In this document: positions 18,577 through 27,734 of the stretch, piece after piece
Numbering within the stretch: the first letter of the stretch is position 1
Layout: every line of letters starts with the position of its first letter
NCBI RefSeq assembly: GCF_900007165.1
Contig: NZ_CYGY02000034.1
Span: 1-64,000 of the forward strand
Direction: 5' to 3'
From: Paraburkholderia piptadeniae
Lineage (GTDB): Bacteria; Pseudomonadota; Gammaproteobacteria; Burkholderiales; Burkholderiaceae
DNA: 64,000 nucleotides
Position numbers and translations under genes: made by a program
The notes under the pieces: generated by a model
Databases searched by the model: none
Told to the model about the DNA's origin: nothing
The model's input: the letters and a program-made list of their open reading frames with translations, nothing else

Positions 18577-19926
18577 TCAGTGGAGCTTCACGCGCGGCAG
18601 TGTAGTGCGCCGCAGCCAATGCGCGAACGTATCGAGCACCATCCGCGCGTAGCCATGCAGCGCCGCGATATGCAGCCGGTACAGCGACATGTACATGAAG
18701 CGAGCGAAAAGCCCTTCGATCAGCATGTTGCCGCCGATCACGCCGCCCATCAGATTGCCGACGGCGCTGAAGTGCCCAAGCGACACCAGCGAGCCGAAGT
18801 CGTGATACGTGAACTCGGGCAGCGGCCGGTTTTCGAGCAAATTGCCGAACGCGCGCAGCAGAAAGCTCGCCTGCTGATGCGCGGCCTGCGCGCGAGGCGG
18901 CACGTTGCGCTCGTTGCCGGGCCACGGACATGCGGCGCAATCGCCGAGCGCAAACACGTTGTCGTCGATTTGAGTCTGCAGCGTGCGGCGCACCTGCAAC
19001 TGGCCGAGCCGGTTCACGGGCAAGCCGTCGAGCTGGCTCAATACAGGCGGCGCCTTGATGCCCGCGGCCCACACGGTCAGGTCGGCGCGCACGGTCTTGC
19101 CGCTTGCCGTGCGCACGAGGCCCGGCGCGACTTCCGCAACCGTCTCGCCCACCATCAACTTCACGCCCAGCTTTTGCAGCAGTTCAGCCGTCGCCGTCGA
19201 TACGCGCTCCTGAAGCGCCGGCAAAATGCGCGGCCCCGCTTCGACCAACACGATGCCGACGTCATGACGCGGATCGAGCTTATGCAGCCCGTACGCGGAC
19301 AGCACCTGCGCCGTATTGCGCAGTTCCGCCGACAGTTCGACACCCGTTGCGCCGCCGCCAACGATCGCGACCTGGATGCGCGGCTCCGTCGATGCGTGCG
19401 TGCCGGGATTTGACTCGACGGGCTCATGCGCCTGATGCTCGGCACGCATGCAGGCGGCAATGAGGCGCTTGCGAAAGCGCTCGGCCTGTTGGACGGTGTC
19501 GAGCGCGAGCGAATATTCCGGCGCGCCTTTCACGCCGAAGAAATGCGTGGTGCTGCCGATCGCGACGACGAGCGTGTCGTATTCGAGCACGCGTTCGGGC
19601 AGAAGCTCGGCGCCGTCGTCGTCGAGCACGCGGCCGAGCGTGATGCGTTTCGCGGTGCGATCGAGCGCGGTCAGTTCGCCTTGCTGGAATTCGAAGCCGT
19701 GCCAGCGCGCCTGCGCCGCGTATTCGAGTTCCTGCGTAAAAGGGTCCATGCTGCCCGCCGCGACTTCATGCAGCAGCGGTTTCCAGATATGCGTCGGATA
19801 ACGGTCGACCAGCGTGACCTGCGCGAGCGGCACGCCATTGCTCTTCTTGCGCGCATAACGGTCGCCGAGCCGCGTCGCCAGCTCGAGACCGCCCGCACCT
19901 CCACCCACGACGACAAAACGATGCAT
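18577..19926 (-). CDS. ndh: Type II NADH dehydrogenase (Ndh-like)
   Basis: Non-proton-pumping NADH:quinone oxidoreductase of 449 residues. The FAD fold is VVVGGGAGGLELATRLGDRY (residues 5-24), and the second dinucleotide fold VAIVGGGATGVELSAELR near 190-207 binds NADH. DDNVFALGDCAACPWPGN is the C-terminal FAD motif and AQAAHQQASFLLRA is typical of the family. The C-terminal 60 residues are amphipathic and hydrophobic (GNLMGGVIGGNMLIEGLFAR), consistent with membrane attachment at the cytoplasmic face. It is a single gene. Sulfide:quinone oxidoreductase is the nearest alternative but lacks support. Confidence 0.9.
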   Translation of the reverse strand: MHRFVVVGGGAGGLELATRLGDRYARKKSNGVPLAQVTLVDRYPTHIWKPLLHEVAAGSMDPFTQELEYAAQARWHGFEFQQGELTALDRTAKRITLGRVLDDDGAELLPERVLEYDTLVVAIGSTTHFFGVKGAPEYSLALDTVQQAERFRKRLIAACMRAEHQAHEPVESNPGTHASTEPRIQVAIVGGGATGVELSAELRNTAQVLSAYGLHKLDPRHDVGIVLVEAGPRILPALQERVSTATAELLQKLGVKLMVGETVAEVAPGLVRTASGKTVRADLTVWAAGIKAPPVLSQLDGLPVNRLGQLQVRRTLQTQIDDNVFALGDCAACPWPGNERNVPPRAQAAHQQASFLLRAFGNLLENRPLPEFTYHDFGSLVSLGHFSAVGNLMGGVIGGNMLIEGLFARFMYMSLYRLHIAALHGYARMVLDTFAHWLRRTTLPRVKLH

Positions 19927-20176
19927 CAGGACTCTCCGTATGAAACGACAAGTTGTGCGTCGATGCGGCTCGCTTCGCGCGTGTGCGGCCGCTTTTGTTT
20001 TTTTGTTATTCGCGTTCTGTCGATTGTCGGCGACCAGCGGGACAAGTCACAAGTCCGTCATGTGCGACTGTGACTTGCGAACGACGATACCCCGCTCGTC
20101 GTTCGGCTCATTGTCCCGTTGACCTGGAGAAGCAACAATGCTGTGTCAGTGTGTCGTGGCACGCATAGCTGGCATG

Positions 20177-22924
20177 TCAGTGCGCTTCTTCCCAGTTCGC
20201 GCCCGCGCCCACTTCGGCAACGAGCGGCACCTTCAGTTGCGCGACGCCGCACATCAGTTCCGGCAAGCGCTTGCGGACATAGGAGAGCTCGGCGTCCGGC
20301 ACTTCGAGAATCAGTTCGTCGTGCACCTGCATGATCATGCGCGTGCCGATGCCCGACTCCTCGATCCACTTCTGCACCGCGATCATCGACATCTTGATCA
20401 GGTCGGCGGCCGTGCCCTGCATCGGCGCATTGATCGCGGCGCGCTCCGCGGCCTGGCGGCGCGGGCCGTTGCCGCCGTTGATCTCGGGCAGCCACAGACG
20501 CCGGCCGAACACGGTCTCGACGTAACCCTTCGCCTTCGCGCTCGAACGCGTGTTCTCCATGTACGCGGCGACGCCCGGATAACGCGCGAAATAGCGGTCG
20601 ATATAAAGCTTCGCGGCATCGCGCGTGATGCCGAGGTTCGATGCAAGACCGAACGAGCTCATCCCGTAGATCAAGCCGAAGTTGATGACCTTCGCGATGC
20701 GCCGCTGATCGTTCGACACTTCGAGCGGCGTCACGCTGAACACTTCGGATGCCGTAGCGCGGTGAATGTCTTCGCCCTGCTTGAATGCGCGCAGCAGCGC
20801 TTCATCGCCGGAGATATGCGCCATGATCCGCAACTCGATCTGCGAGTAGTCCGCCGACACGAGCTTGTGGCCGGGCGGCGCGATGAACGCTTCGCGGATG
20901 CGGCGGCCTTCACCCGTGCGCACGGGAATGTTCTGCAGATTCGGATCGTTCGATGCGAGGCGCCCCGTCACCGCGACGGCCTGCGCATAGTTCGTGTGCA
21001 CGCGGCCTGTGGTCGCGTTGACCATGCGCGGCAGCTTGTCCGTGTATGTCGACTTCAGCTTCGACAGGCCGCGATGCTCGAGCAAAATTTTCGGCAGCGG
21101 AAAATCTTCGGCGAGCTTTTGCAGCACTTCTTCGTCGGTGGACGGCGCGCCGCTCGGCGTCTTCTTGATGACGGGCAACTCCAGCCTTTCGAAAAAGATC
21201 TGCCCGATCTGCTTCGGCGAACCGAGATTGAATTCGCCGCCCGCCAGTTCATAGGCCTCTTTTTCGAGTTCGACGAGACGCGTCGCGATCTCGTTGCTCT
21301 GCACGCGCAGCTTTTCCGCGTCGATCAGCACGCCGTTGCGCTCCATCTTGCGCAGCACGCGCGACGTCGGCACTTCGATGTTCCGGTACACGTGATCGAG
21401 CGGCACTTCCGCGGCGATCTGCGGGAACAGCGCATGATGCAGGCGCAGCGTGATGTCGGCATCTTCGGCCGCGTATTCAGAGGCCTTGTCGAGCGACACT
21501 TCATCGAAGCCGATCTGCGATGCGCCCTTGCCCGCCACGTCCTCGTACTTGATCGTCGTGAGGCCGAGATGGCGCAACGCGAGGTTGTCCATGTCATGCG
21601 GACGATGCGATTCGAGCACGTACGACTGCAGCAGCGTGTCGTGCTCGATGCCGTTCATCGCGATGCCGTAATTCGCGAGCACCTGCTCGTCGTACTTCAC
21701 ATGCTGGCCGACCTTCTTCTTGTCCGCGCTTTCGAGCCACGGCTTGAGCTTCGCGAGCACTTCGTCGCGCGGCAATTGCACGGGCGCATCCGGCCCGCGA
21801 TGCGCAAGCGGAATATACGCGGCCTTGCCCGCTTCGACCGCAATCGAAATGCCGACGATCTGCGCGATCATCGGATCGAGCGATGTGGTCTCGGTATCGA
21901 ACGACGTGATGTCGGCGGCGTCGAGCTTCGCGAGCCATGCGTCGAGCTGCTCCCACGTCTGCACGGTGTCGTACTCGCGCACGTTCTCGCCATCGACGGT
22001 CGGCGCGGGCGGCACATCCGTCTCGGGCCCTTCGACGGCATCGGCGATTTCCACTTCGCGCAGCCACGTCTTGAAGCCGTGACGCGTGAAGATGTCGCGC
22101 AGTTCTTCGCGCGCTTCGGGGCGCGTGGCGAGCGTCTCTTCGAACGAGTTCACGTGCCCGGTCAGATCGCAATCCGTCTCGACCGTGACGAGCTTTTTCG
22201 CCATCGGCAGGAAATCGAGCGCACGTCGCAGATTGTCTCCTACCGCACCTTTGATTTCATCCGCGTGTGCGACGATGCCATCGAGGGTCTCGAATTGTGT
22301 GAGCCATTTGAGCGCGGTCTTCGGGCCGCATTTCTCGACGCCCGGCACGTTGTCGACGGTATCGCCGATCAGCGACAGGTAGTCGACGATGCGTTCGGGC
22401 GGCACGCCGAACTTCGCAACGACGCCTTCGCGGTCGAGCTTCTCATTCGTCATCGTATTGATGAGGGTGACATGATCCGTCACGAGCTGCGCCAGATCCT
22501 TGTCCCCCGTGGATACGATCACGTTCATGCCGCGCTGTTCCGCGCGCCGCGCGAGCGTGCCGATCACGTCGTCGGCCTCGACGCCTTCGATCATCAGCAG
22601 CGGCCAGCCGAGCGAGCGCACGGCGACGTGAATCGGCTCGATCTGCTTGGCCAGATCTTCAGGCATCGACGGACGGTGCGCCTTGTATTGCGGATACCAG
22701 TCGTCGCGAAACGTCTTGCCTTTGGCATCGAACACGCACGCGCTATACTCTGCCGTAACTTCCTTGCGCATACGGCGCAGCATGTTGATGATTCCGTAGA
22801 GCGCACCTGTTGGTCCGCCATCTGGACCGCGCAGATCAGGCATCGCATGGTAGGCCCGGTACAGATAACTCGAACCGTCAACCAATAGCAGGGTCTTACC
22901 TTCCAGGTTCTGTTCTTCAGGCAT
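20177..22924 (-). CDS. polA: DNA polymerase I
   Basis: Repair and Okazaki-fragment polymerase of 915 residues. The N-terminal 5'-3' exonuclease domain covers about 1-290 (LLLVDGSSYLYRAYHAMPDL, then VVSTGDKDLAQLV-type and GVPPERIVDYLSLIGD). The 3'-5' exonuclease domain is intact (SFDTETTSLD near 340), and the polymerase domain has motif A DYSQIELRIMAHISGDE and motif C MIMQVHDELILEVP. Its ATG (22922-22924) is separated by one base from the ATG of the divergent LOG-family gene, so its promoter must lie inside that gene. Confidence 0.97.
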   Translation of the reverse strand: MPEEQNLEGKTLLLVDGSSYLYRAYHAMPDLRGPDGGPTGALYGIINMLRRMRKEVTAEYSACVFDAKGKTFRDDWYPQYKAHRPSMPEDLAKQIEPIHVAVRSLGWPLLMIEGVEADDVIGTLARRAEQRGMNVIVSTGDKDLAQLVTDHVTLINTMTNEKLDREGVVAKFGVPPERIVDYLSLIGDTVDNVPGVEKCGPKTALKWLTQFETLDGIVAHADEIKGAVGDNLRRALDFLPMAKKLVTVETDCDLTGHVNSFEETLATRPEAREELRDIFTRHGFKTWLREVEIADAVEGPETDVPPAPTVDGENVREYDTVQTWEQLDAWLAKLDAADITSFDTETTSLDPMIAQIVGISIAVEAGKAAYIPLAHRGPDAPVQLPRDEVLAKLKPWLESADKKKVGQHVKYDEQVLANYGIAMNGIEHDTLLQSYVLESHRPHDMDNLALRHLGLTTIKYEDVAGKGASQIGFDEVSLDKASEYAAEDADITLRLHHALFPQIAAEVPLDHVYRNIEVPTSRVLRKMERNGVLIDAEKLRVQSNEIATRLVELEKEAYELAGGEFNLGSPKQIGQIFFERLELPVIKKTPSGAPSTDEEVLQKLAEDFPLPKILLEHRGLSKLKSTYTDKLPRMVNATTGRVHTNYAQAVAVTGRLASNDPNLQNIPVRTGEGRRIREAFIAPPGHKLVSADYSQIELRIMAHISGDEALLRAFKQGEDIHRATASEVFSVTPLEVSNDQRRIAKVINFGLIYGMSSFGLASNLGITRDAAKLYIDRYFARYPGVAAYMENTRSSAKAKGYVETVFGRRLWLPEINGGNGPRRQAAERAAINAPMQGTAADLIKMSMIAVQKWIEESGIGTRMIMQVHDELILEVPDAELSYVRKRLPELMCGVAQLKVPLVAEVGAGANWEEAH

Positions 22925-22925
22925 T

Positions 22926-23669
22926 ATGACTAAGAGAAAAGTGATTCCGAGTCTGCGATCGCTCGCAGATCAAGAGCGCGCAACAGCCAAGAAGGCCCGC
23001 GCATCGTGGCAGATGTTCACGATTATGGCAGAGTTTATCGAGGCGACCGAGTACCTGTCGGAGATCCGCCCGGCCGTGAGCATCTACGGTTCGGCACGTC
23101 TGAAACCGAACTCGCCGTACTACAAACTGGCCACCACTATTGCACGCAAGCTCTCCGACGCCGGCTTCGCGGTGATCTCCGGCGGCGGCCCCGGCATCAT
23201 GGAAGCGGCCAACAAGGGCGCGCATGCAGGCAAGGCGCCGTCCGTCGGCCTGAACATCGAATTGCCTCACGAGCAATCGGGCAACCAGTGGCAGGACATC
23301 TCGCTGCGCTTCCGCCACTTCTTCACGCGCAAGGTCACGTTCGTGAAGAACTCGGATGCCGTCATCGTGATGCCGGGAGGCTTCGGCACGCTCGACGAAC
23401 TCGCCGAAGTGCTCACGCTGATTCAAACGAAGAAGTCGCGGCATGTGCCCATCATTCTCGTCGGCGCGGAGTTCTGGAAGGGCCTGCTCGGCTGGTTCGA
23501 AGCGCAACTGGTGCCGATGGGCCTCATCAATCCCGAGGACATGAACCTGATGCAGGTGATCGACGAGCCCGACCAGGTGCTCGAAGCCGTGCTCGCGTTC
23601 TACGAAGAGCGCGAAGAGCCCGAAGCGCATCCCGTGAAGTCGGACGAAGACCGGATGTTCTACCTGTGA
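22926..23669 (+). CDS. LOG-family protein (TIGR00730, Rossmann fold)
   Basis: Protein of 247 residues with the LOG signature PGGFGTLDELAEVLTLIQ and the upstream GGGPGIMEAANKGA, which bind nucleotide phosphates. Family members hydrolyse nucleoside 5'-monophosphates to free bases. Plant homologues activate cytokinins. The proteobacterial subgroup with this longer N-terminus (TKRKVIPSLRSLADQE) may act on AMP or other nucleotides. The N-terminus is conserved in related species as I recall it, which supports ATG 22926 even though this leaves no room for a promoter before the divergent polA start. Confidence 0.88.
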   Translation: MTKRKVIPSLRSLADQERATAKKARASWQMFTIMAEFIEATEYLSEIRPAVSIYGSARLKPNSPYYKLATTIARKLSDAGFAVISGGGPGIMEAANKGAHAGKAPSVGLNIELPHEQSGNQWQDISLRFRHFFTRKVTFVKNSDAVIVMPGGFGTLDELAEVLTLIQTKKSRHVPIILVGAEFWKGLLGWFEAQLVPMGLINPEDMNLMQVIDEPDQVLEAVLAFYEEREEPEAHPVKSDEDRMFYL

Positions 23670-23720
23670 TGGCCTGAAGCGTGCATGGCGGACAGTGCGT
23701 TGCGTTGTCCGCCATCACCG

Positions 23721-24683
23721 CTATCGCGACGCGACATGCGTCTTGCCGTGTGTCGTTGCCGGCGTATTAACTTCCGCTCCTGTTTCCGCTTTCGTCTGCG
23801 CCGCCTGTGCTTCGAGCCAGCGGCAAAACTGCCCGACTAGCGGCGCATTCGCCACTTCGCGCCGCGCAACCCACCAGTAGCCGCGCGCGCCGATGCGCGG
23901 TCCTTTTAGCGGCATCACCAGCCGCCCCGACGCCAGTTCGTCGTCGAGCAGCGGCATCGGTCCGAGCGCGACGCCCAGGCCATCCACGGCCGCCTGCAAC
24001 GCCAGATAGAAGTGATCGAATGACTGCTTCTTGCGGCACTTCGCGGTGACGCCCGCCGCGTGCAGCCAGTGCTGCCATGCGTCCGGCCGCGTATCCGAAT
24101 GCAGCAGCACATGACGCGCGAGATCGTCGGCCGTGTGAATCGGCGAGCGCTGCAACAGCGCGGGACTGCACACGGGAAGTTCGCTTTCTTCGAGAAACTG
24201 TCCGCTTGCGCAATTGGACCAGTGCGCGGGCCCGCGCCGCACGGCGACGTCGAAGCTGTCGAGCGTTTCGACGGGCGCATTCGACGTCGATAGCCGAAGC
24301 TCGACATTCGGCGCCATCCGCTGAAACTGCGAAAGCCGCGGCAGCAGCCACTTCATCGCGAACGTCGGCAGCGCGTTCACGCGCAACACGTGCACGACGC
24401 CCGTGTCGCGTAATTGATCGGTCGCGGCGGCGATGCTGTCGAACGCGGCCTGCACCGTCGACAGATAGCGGCGGCCGTCTTCCGTCAGCCGCACCCGCTT
24501 GCCGATACGATGAAACACCTGCACGCCGACCCATGCCTCGAACGCGGCAACCTGACGGCTGATTGCACCGTGCGTCACATGAAGCTCGTCCGCGGCGGAC
24601 GTGAAGCTGTCGTGCCGCGCCGCGGCCTCGAAGGCGCGCAGCGCCGGGAAAGGGGGAAGCTTGCGGTTCGTCCTTGCATTCAT
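23721..24683 (-). CDS. LysR-family transcriptional regulator, GcvA-like
   Basis: A 320-residue LysR protein. The N-terminal winged helix-turn-helix covers residues 12-70 (ALRAFEAAARHDSFTSAADE, then LHVTHGAISRQVAAFE). The opening LPPFPALRAFEAAARH and the effector domain pattern resemble the GcvA/AmpR branch. The gene is divergent from the chromate-transporter pair, so it is the probable regulator of that pair. Its ATG lies inside a perfect 12-bp-arm palindrome (24681-24709), which suggests autoregulation. The effector is unknown. Confidence 0.9.
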   Translation of the reverse strand: MNARTNRKLPPFPALRAFEAAARHDSFTSAADELHVTHGAISRQVAAFEAWVGVQVFHRIGKRVRLTEDGRRYLSTVQAAFDSIAAATDQLRDTGVVHVLRVNALPTFAMKWLLPRLSQFQRMAPNVELRLSTSNAPVETLDSFDVAVRRGPAHWSNCASGQFLEESELPVCSPALLQRSPIHTADDLARHVLLHSDTRPDAWQHWLHAAGVTAKCRKKQSFDHFYLALQAAVDGLGVALGPMPLLDDELASGRLVMPLKGPRIGARGYWWVARREVANAPLVGQFCRWLEAQAAQTKAETGAEVNTPATTHGKTHVASR

Positions 24684-24709
24684 CCTTGTGATTCTAGATC
24701 ACAAGGATG
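24681..24709. promoter_or_regulatory. Perfect inverted repeat at the LysR start codon
   Basis: CATCCTTGTGAT (24681-24692) and ATCACAAGGATG (24698-24709) are exact reverse complements around TCTAG. The LysR start codon is the outer end of the left arm, and its only Shine-Dalgarno-like stretch (AAGG) lies in the same arm. It could be an operator for the divergent lysR-chrA region or an mRNA hairpin that hides the start. Confidence 0.8.
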
Positions 24710-24781
24710 TGCCCGAGAAATCGTTTTGCGCCGCCTGGAATCGGCGCTAATCTTCACGCCTTGTACTGAATAGTGAACGCG

Positions 24782-25402
24782 ATGGATCAGCACCCCGACG
24801 CGCCGGAGCATGCGCCCCCTCCGACCACGCGCGAAATCTTCATGGGCTTTCTGGGCCTCGGCCTGACTTCGTTCGGCGGCGCACTGCCGCTCGCACGGCG
24901 GACCATCGTCGAACAGCGCCGTTGGCTGACGGCCGCCGAATTCACCGATCTGCTCGGCCTGTGCCAGTTCCTGCCGGGCGGCAACGTGATCAATCTTTCG
25001 GTGGCTCTGGGCATGCGCTTTCGCGGCCTGCGCGGCGCGCTGGCGGGCATTCTCGGACTGATCGCCGGGCCGTCGCTCGTCGTGATCGCACTGGGCGTGA
25101 TCTACGAGCGCACGCAGAACGATCCGCACATCAGGCATCTGTTCGCCGGACTCGCGGCAGCGGCAGCCGGCCTGCTGATCGCGATGGCCGTCAAGATTCT
25201 GCTGCCGCTGCGCCACGACCCGAGGGCCGCGACGATCGCCGCGCTGGGCTTCGTCGCGATCGCATTGCTGCGCTTCCCGCTGCTGCCGACGATGCTCGTG
25301 CTGACGCCGCTCAGCATCTACATGGCGTCGCGCGTGGCGAAAGCCGATGCAGCCGCGGCGCGGACGCAAACGCCACGTCGCCAGAACGAGGTGTCGAAAT
25401 GA
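24782..25402 (+). CDS. chrA: Chromate transporter, N-terminal half protein (ChrA family)
   Basis: Membrane protein of 206 residues with one CHR domain: GFLGLGLTSFGGALPLARRT, then LLGLCQFLPGGNVINLSV and several hydrophobic helices (LAGLAAAAAGLLIAMAV, AALGFVAIALLRFPLLPTML). Short-chain CHR proteins are encoded in tandem and work as a pair to export chromate or related oxyanions. ATG 24782 is chosen over a GTG three codons upstream. Neither has a clear ribosome binding site. Its stop overlaps the next start (ATGA at 25399-25402). Confidence 0.85.
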   Translation: MDQHPDAPEHAPPPTTREIFMGFLGLGLTSFGGALPLARRTIVEQRRWLTAAEFTDLLGLCQFLPGGNVINLSVALGMRFRGLRGALAGILGLIAGPSLVVIALGVIYERTQNDPHIRHLFAGLAAAAAGLLIAMAVKILLPLRHDPRAATIAALGFVAIALLRFPLLPTMLVLTPLSIYMASRVAKADAAAARTQTPRRQNEVSK

Positions 25403-25935
25403 CCGATACGTTGATCGCGCTCGCCGTCATCTTCAGCCAGCTATCGCTGCTCGCGTTCGGTGGCGGCAACACCATCTTGCCGGAGATGCAGCGGCAGGTC
25501 GTCGAGGTGCATCACTGGATGCCCGCGAGCGAATTCAGCGCGCTCTTCGCGCTCGCGCAGGCCGCGCCGGGGCCGAACATGATGGTCGTGACGCTCGTCG
25601 GCTGGCATGTGGCGGGCTGGGCGGGGATGCTCGTGACGTCGCTCGCGAAGTTCGGACCGTCGTCCGTCGTCACGCTGCTCGCGATGCATGCGTGGAACCG
25701 CTTCAAGGACCGCCCGTGGCGGCGCATCGCGCAGAAGGGGCTCGTGCCCGTGACGGCGGGCCTGGTCGCGGCGAGCGCAGTTCTGATCGCGCAGGCGTCG
25801 GACACGTCGTGGCTCGCTTGGGTCATCACGGGCACATGCGCGGTGCTCGCGTTCAGGACGCGCATTCATCCTTTGTGGCTGCTCGGAGCCGGCGCGCTTG
25901 CGGGGCTCGCCGGACTCTCCTTCGTCGGCTGGTAA
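25399..25935 (+). CDS. chrA: Chromate transporter, second half protein (ChrA family)
   Basis: The 178-residue partner of the preceding gene. It carries the CHR motifs SQLSLLAFGGGNTILPEMQR and FALAQAAPGPNMMVVTLVGW, followed by four or five hydrophobic helices. The ATG overlaps the upstream TGA, so the two halves are translationally coupled and probably form a heterodimeric inner-membrane transporter. Substrate assignment to chromate is by family. In organisms without chromate stress, sulfate-like anions are possible. Confidence 0.85.
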   Translation: MTDTLIALAVIFSQLSLLAFGGGNTILPEMQRQVVEVHHWMPASEFSALFALAQAAPGPNMMVVTLVGWHVAGWAGMLVTSLAKFGPSSVVTLLAMHAWNRFKDRPWRRIAQKGLVPVTAGLVAASAVLIAQASDTSWLAWVITGTCAVLAFRTRIHPLWLLGAGALAGLAGLSFVGW

Positions 25936-25963
25936 GCGCGCACGCGCGCTTACCGCAACACCA

Positions 25964-27490
25964 TTACTGAAACGCCACTTCGGCGAAGCTGCGCAGCTTG
26001 CGGCTATGCAGCTTGTGCAGGCCGTTGGTGCGTAGGATCTCCATCGCCTTCACGCCGATCTGCAAATGCTGGTCGACCTGCGCGCGATAGAACTGGTCGG
26101 CCATGCCGGGCAGCTTCAGTTCGCCGTGCAGCGGCTTGTCGGACACGCACAGCAGCGTCCCGTACGGCACGCGGAAACGGAAGCCGTTCGCGGCGATCGT
26201 CGCGCTTTCCATGTCGAGCGCGATCGCACGGCTCTGCGAAAGACGCTGCACAGGCTCGCGATGATCGCGCAACTCCCAGTTGCGGTTATCGACGCTCGCG
26301 ACCGTGCCCGTGCGCATCACGCGCTTCAGTTCGGCGCCGTCGAGCTGCGTGACCTGAGCGACGGCGCGCTCCAGCGCGACCTGCACTTCGGCGAGCGCAG
26401 GAATCGGCACCCACAGCGGCAGATCGTCGTCGAGCACGTGATCCTCGCGCACATAGCCGTGCGCCAGCACATAGTCGCCGAGACGCTGCGTGTTGCGCAG
26501 ACCCGCGCAGTGGCCGAGCATGATCCATGCGTGCGGGCGCAGCACCGCGATGTGATCGGTAATGGTCTTCGCGTTCGACGGGCCGACACCGATGTTGATC
26601 ATCGTGATGCCGCTGCCGTCCGCGCGCTTGAGGTGATACGCCGGCATCTGCGGCAGGCGCGGCGGCGCCGTGCCTTCGTCTTCCTGCTCGCCGATATTCG
26701 CGTTGTACGTGATCACGTCGCCCGGCTCGACGAACGACGTGTACTCGCTGCGATATGCGCGCAGATCGGCGTCGTCGGTCTTCGCCATCATCGTGCGGCC
26801 GAGCTTCACGAACTCGTCGATGTAGAACTGATAGTTCGTATACAGCACGTAGTTCTGGCAATGCGTGGGCGAAGTCGCCGTGTAGTGCTTGAGCCGATGC
26901 AGCGAAAAGTCGACGCGCGCCGCCGTGAAGAGCGCGAGCGGATGCGGCCCGCCGGGCATCGGCTCGTAGGTGCCGTTGACGATGCGGTCGTCGAGCAATG
27001 CGAGATCGGGCGGGTCGAATACGTCGCGCATCGAGAGCAGGCGCTCGCGGTCCAGATCGCCTTCAAGGTGGATGCCCTCGGCGAACGCGAAGTGAATGGG
27101 AATCGGCTGATCCGACACACCCACTTCGACGGCCACGTGATGGTTCTTTACCAGCAGGCGCAGTTGCTCGCGATAGTAATTGCCGAACAGATCGGGCCGC
27201 GTCACCGTGGTCTCGAACACGCCCGGACCGGCAACGAACCCATACGAGCGGCGCGAATCGACATGGGTGTTCATTTCCGTGCGCACGCGCACAAACGGAT
27301 AGCACGCACGCACGCGCCGGTCGAACGGCTCGTTGCGCCGGAAACGCGCAAACGCATCGCGCAGGAACGATGTGTTCGCTTCATAGATGGCGGACAGGCG
27401 CGTGACGGCATCGGCGGCGTCGTCGAAGGCCTCGGTCGGGAACGCGTTAGCGGGCATGTGCACCGCGCGTTGATTGGTATCGTAGTTCAT
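25964..27490 (-). CDS. amn: AMP nucleosidase
   Basis: Cleaves AMP to adenine and ribose 5-phosphate and so controls adenylate pools. The 508-residue protein has the Amn N-terminal domain (VRACYPFVRVRTEMNTHVDS, then RRSYGFV) and a C-terminal nucleoside-phosphorylase-like domain (VGPSNAKTITDHIAVLRPHA, WIMLGHCAGLRN, ALDMESATIAANGFRFRVPY). ATG 27490 follows GAGG. Two in-frame codons upstream lack one. The E. coli enzyme is 484 residues. The adenine product links it to salvage, and a LOG-type AMP-cleaving candidate lies 3 kb away. Confidence 0.95.
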   Translation of the reverse strand: MNYDTNQRAVHMPANAFPTEAFDDAADAVTRLSAIYEANTSFLRDAFARFRRNEPFDRRVRACYPFVRVRTEMNTHVDSRRSYGFVAGPGVFETTVTRPDLFGNYYREQLRLLVKNHHVAVEVGVSDQPIPIHFAFAEGIHLEGDLDRERLLSMRDVFDPPDLALLDDRIVNGTYEPMPGGPHPLALFTAARVDFSLHRLKHYTATSPTHCQNYVLYTNYQFYIDEFVKLGRTMMAKTDDADLRAYRSEYTSFVEPGDVITYNANIGEQEDEGTAPPRLPQMPAYHLKRADGSGITMINIGVGPSNAKTITDHIAVLRPHAWIMLGHCAGLRNTQRLGDYVLAHGYVREDHVLDDDLPLWVPIPALAEVQVALERAVAQVTQLDGAELKRVMRTGTVASVDNRNWELRDHREPVQRLSQSRAIALDMESATIAANGFRFRVPYGTLLCVSDKPLHGELKLPGMADQFYRAQVDQHLQIGVKAMEILRTNGLHKLHSRKLRSFAEVAFQ

Positions 27491-27670
27491 CTTCGTTCGC
27501 CTCGATTGATGCAACGACATTACCACGGAACCCGCGCTTTCTGATGTCCGCGCGCCTGCTCATCGGACGCCTGCGCGATCACGCGCGCGCATGATCGCGC
27601 GGACCGTGCGACGCCTTGCACACGTGCCGCGCATGCCGCGCGAGAAGCGCGCAAAATAAGGCTATCGACC

Positions 27671-27709
27671 GCTGCTCATGCCCGTGAGCAGCACTGGATT
27701 TGCTAGAAT
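27671..27709 (+). promoter_or_regulatory. Hairpin and -10-like element before the DUF2782 gene
   Basis: GCTGCTCA and TGAGCAGC (27671-27678, 27685-27692) form an 8-bp dyad, followed by TAGAAT at 27704-27709, which is 26 bp before the ATG. The hexamer is a -10 candidate. The dyad could be an operator or a terminator for upstream transcripts. Confidence 0.35.
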
Positions 27710-27734
27710 CGGGCCACCTTATCGGAGAAACATC

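Noticed and set aside
20138..22888. Long open frame antisense to polA
   Set aside because: Arg/His-rich shadow of a conserved polymerase gene. It shares no recognisable domain.
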